A model generated the notes under the pieces. That model was not told the origin of the DNA. It ran no database searches and worked only from the letters and a program-made list of their open reading frames with translations. 64,000 bases of DNA, taken from assembly GCF_002865645.1 (NCBI RefSeq), contig NW_020194624.1:62001-126000 (forward strand), given 5' to 3'. The position numbers were made by a program, and so were the translations under genes. Shown here piece by piece: positions 63,383 through 64,000 of this stretch (the first letter of the stretch is position 1; every line of letters begins with the position of its first letter). The DNA is from Hyaloscypha bicolor E. Taxonomy: Eukaryota > Ascomycota > Leotiomycetes > Helotiales > Hyaloscyphaceae.

Positions 63383-63926
63383 CTAGGGCAATGAAGAGAG
63401 CATGTATAGACGTTAACAATGAGACATAGGGAGACCTAGTTCGTCATTGTGTCGATCCATTGTTTTATTGCTGCGAACCACGCCGGATCTTAACCTTTCG
63501 AAGGTGGTCAGTTCGAAGTTGCAGTTGCATCACGTGATGTTGTTTTCTCTTCGGACGTTGCCTAGCGCTTACATCCACTCACCAGACTCTTTCTCACCGA
63601 TTTGATAAGCGCTTGCGTCCACACTCTCTTGCCGGTTGACAACTTCATCTCAATTCTTCTCTTGAAGGAGATTTTAGGGTCGATCATCTACTCCTCTCGC
63701 TCCAGTCAATGTTTCTATACGTGTCGCATCGGTCATAAATTAATACAGAAGACCAATAGGACAGGGGCTCGCGCACCTTAGTGTTCGTGAGAGTATTTCG
63801 TTTCTGCATCCAAAAAGGGGTACCTAGTAAGTTAGATCCAAGGCTGATGTGGCAATGAAGGTGTTGATAACCATCCTGGTCCTCAGAGTGAGATCCGTAT
63901 CTTCGTTGCACTTCCTTCCCTCAGCA
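63383..63926. other. Intergenic, no supported gene
   Basis: CT-rich parts toward the right end fit an upstream region of the next gene. Short open frames only. Confidence 0.45.
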
Positions 63927-64000
63927 ATGGCAGGAATTTCCACTCTCTGGGTTCCTCTCCTCACCACACTGGCTGGTATAGGGTCTCTCACCCTCGTTTC
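63927..64000 (+). CDS. Possible 5' end of a gene, cut by the window
   Basis: ATG63927 in a favourable CAGCAATGG context opens a frame of 24 codons to the window edge. It begins MAGISTLWVPLLTTLAGIG, a hydrophobic start that could be a signal peptide or membrane anchor. Too short to identify. Confidence 0.35.
   Translation, partial: MAGISTLWVPLLTTLAGIGSLTLV

Overview
The window looks like a filamentous ascomycete (Pezizomycotina) chromosome segment. The genes carry short introns (46-68 nt) with GT...AG ends and CTAAC/CTGAC-type branch sites. Protein families are typical of these fungi: a DUF6594 membrane protein, an Mx-like dynamin GTPase, an FAD-linked lactone-oxidase-like enzyme and a TENA/THI-4-like protein. 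About 38 kb is extremely AT-rich, with repeats degraded in the C-to-T / G-to-A pattern of repeat-induced point mutation (RIP). The class is inferred; the species cannot be told from the sequence. No rRNA, convincing tRNA or CRISPR array was seen.

Layout. 48-2319: dynamin-like GTPase, two exons. 2.8-42.2 kb: one AT-rich repeat block. It holds an old Ty1/copia element (E, about 3.7-12.8 kb) interrupted by a 3.2-kb non-retroviral insert (6.03-9.24 kb) with tandem repeats and homopolymer runs. It also holds a chromodomain Ty3/gypsy element (B, 14916-28214) with a complete Ty1/copia element (A, 14962-21277) nested in its 5' LTR, then copia C (28401-34752, plus strand) and copia-like D (34842-41040, minus strand). 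D is interrupted by a G-rich anomalous segment (39.1-40.3 kb). The boundaries of A, B and C rest on matched LTR lengths and 5-bp target duplications read directly.

42.5-55.4 kb is normal gene-bearing DNA: a 261-bp MITE-like element, the FAD oxidase, a probably broken secreted-type gene, a second small inverted-repeat element, two closely spaced minus-strand genes (one ending in a retropepsin-like domain), the DUF6594 gene and a P-loop NTPase. 55478-59041 is a hAT DNA transposon with an 8-bp target duplication and decayed transposase. 60.7-63.4 kb is a long disordered, proline-rich protein ending in a TENA/THI-4-like domain. The last 74 bases may start another gene.

The genes form no recognisable pathway or biosynthetic cluster. 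The picture is a two-speed genome segment: ordinary genes on both sides of a RIP-silenced nest of transposons. The most unusual items are the hairpin-bearing ~270-bp tandem array at 7.9-9.2 kb, the retropepsin-like host gene, and the segments flanked by long homopolymers, which may be biological or assembly artefacts.
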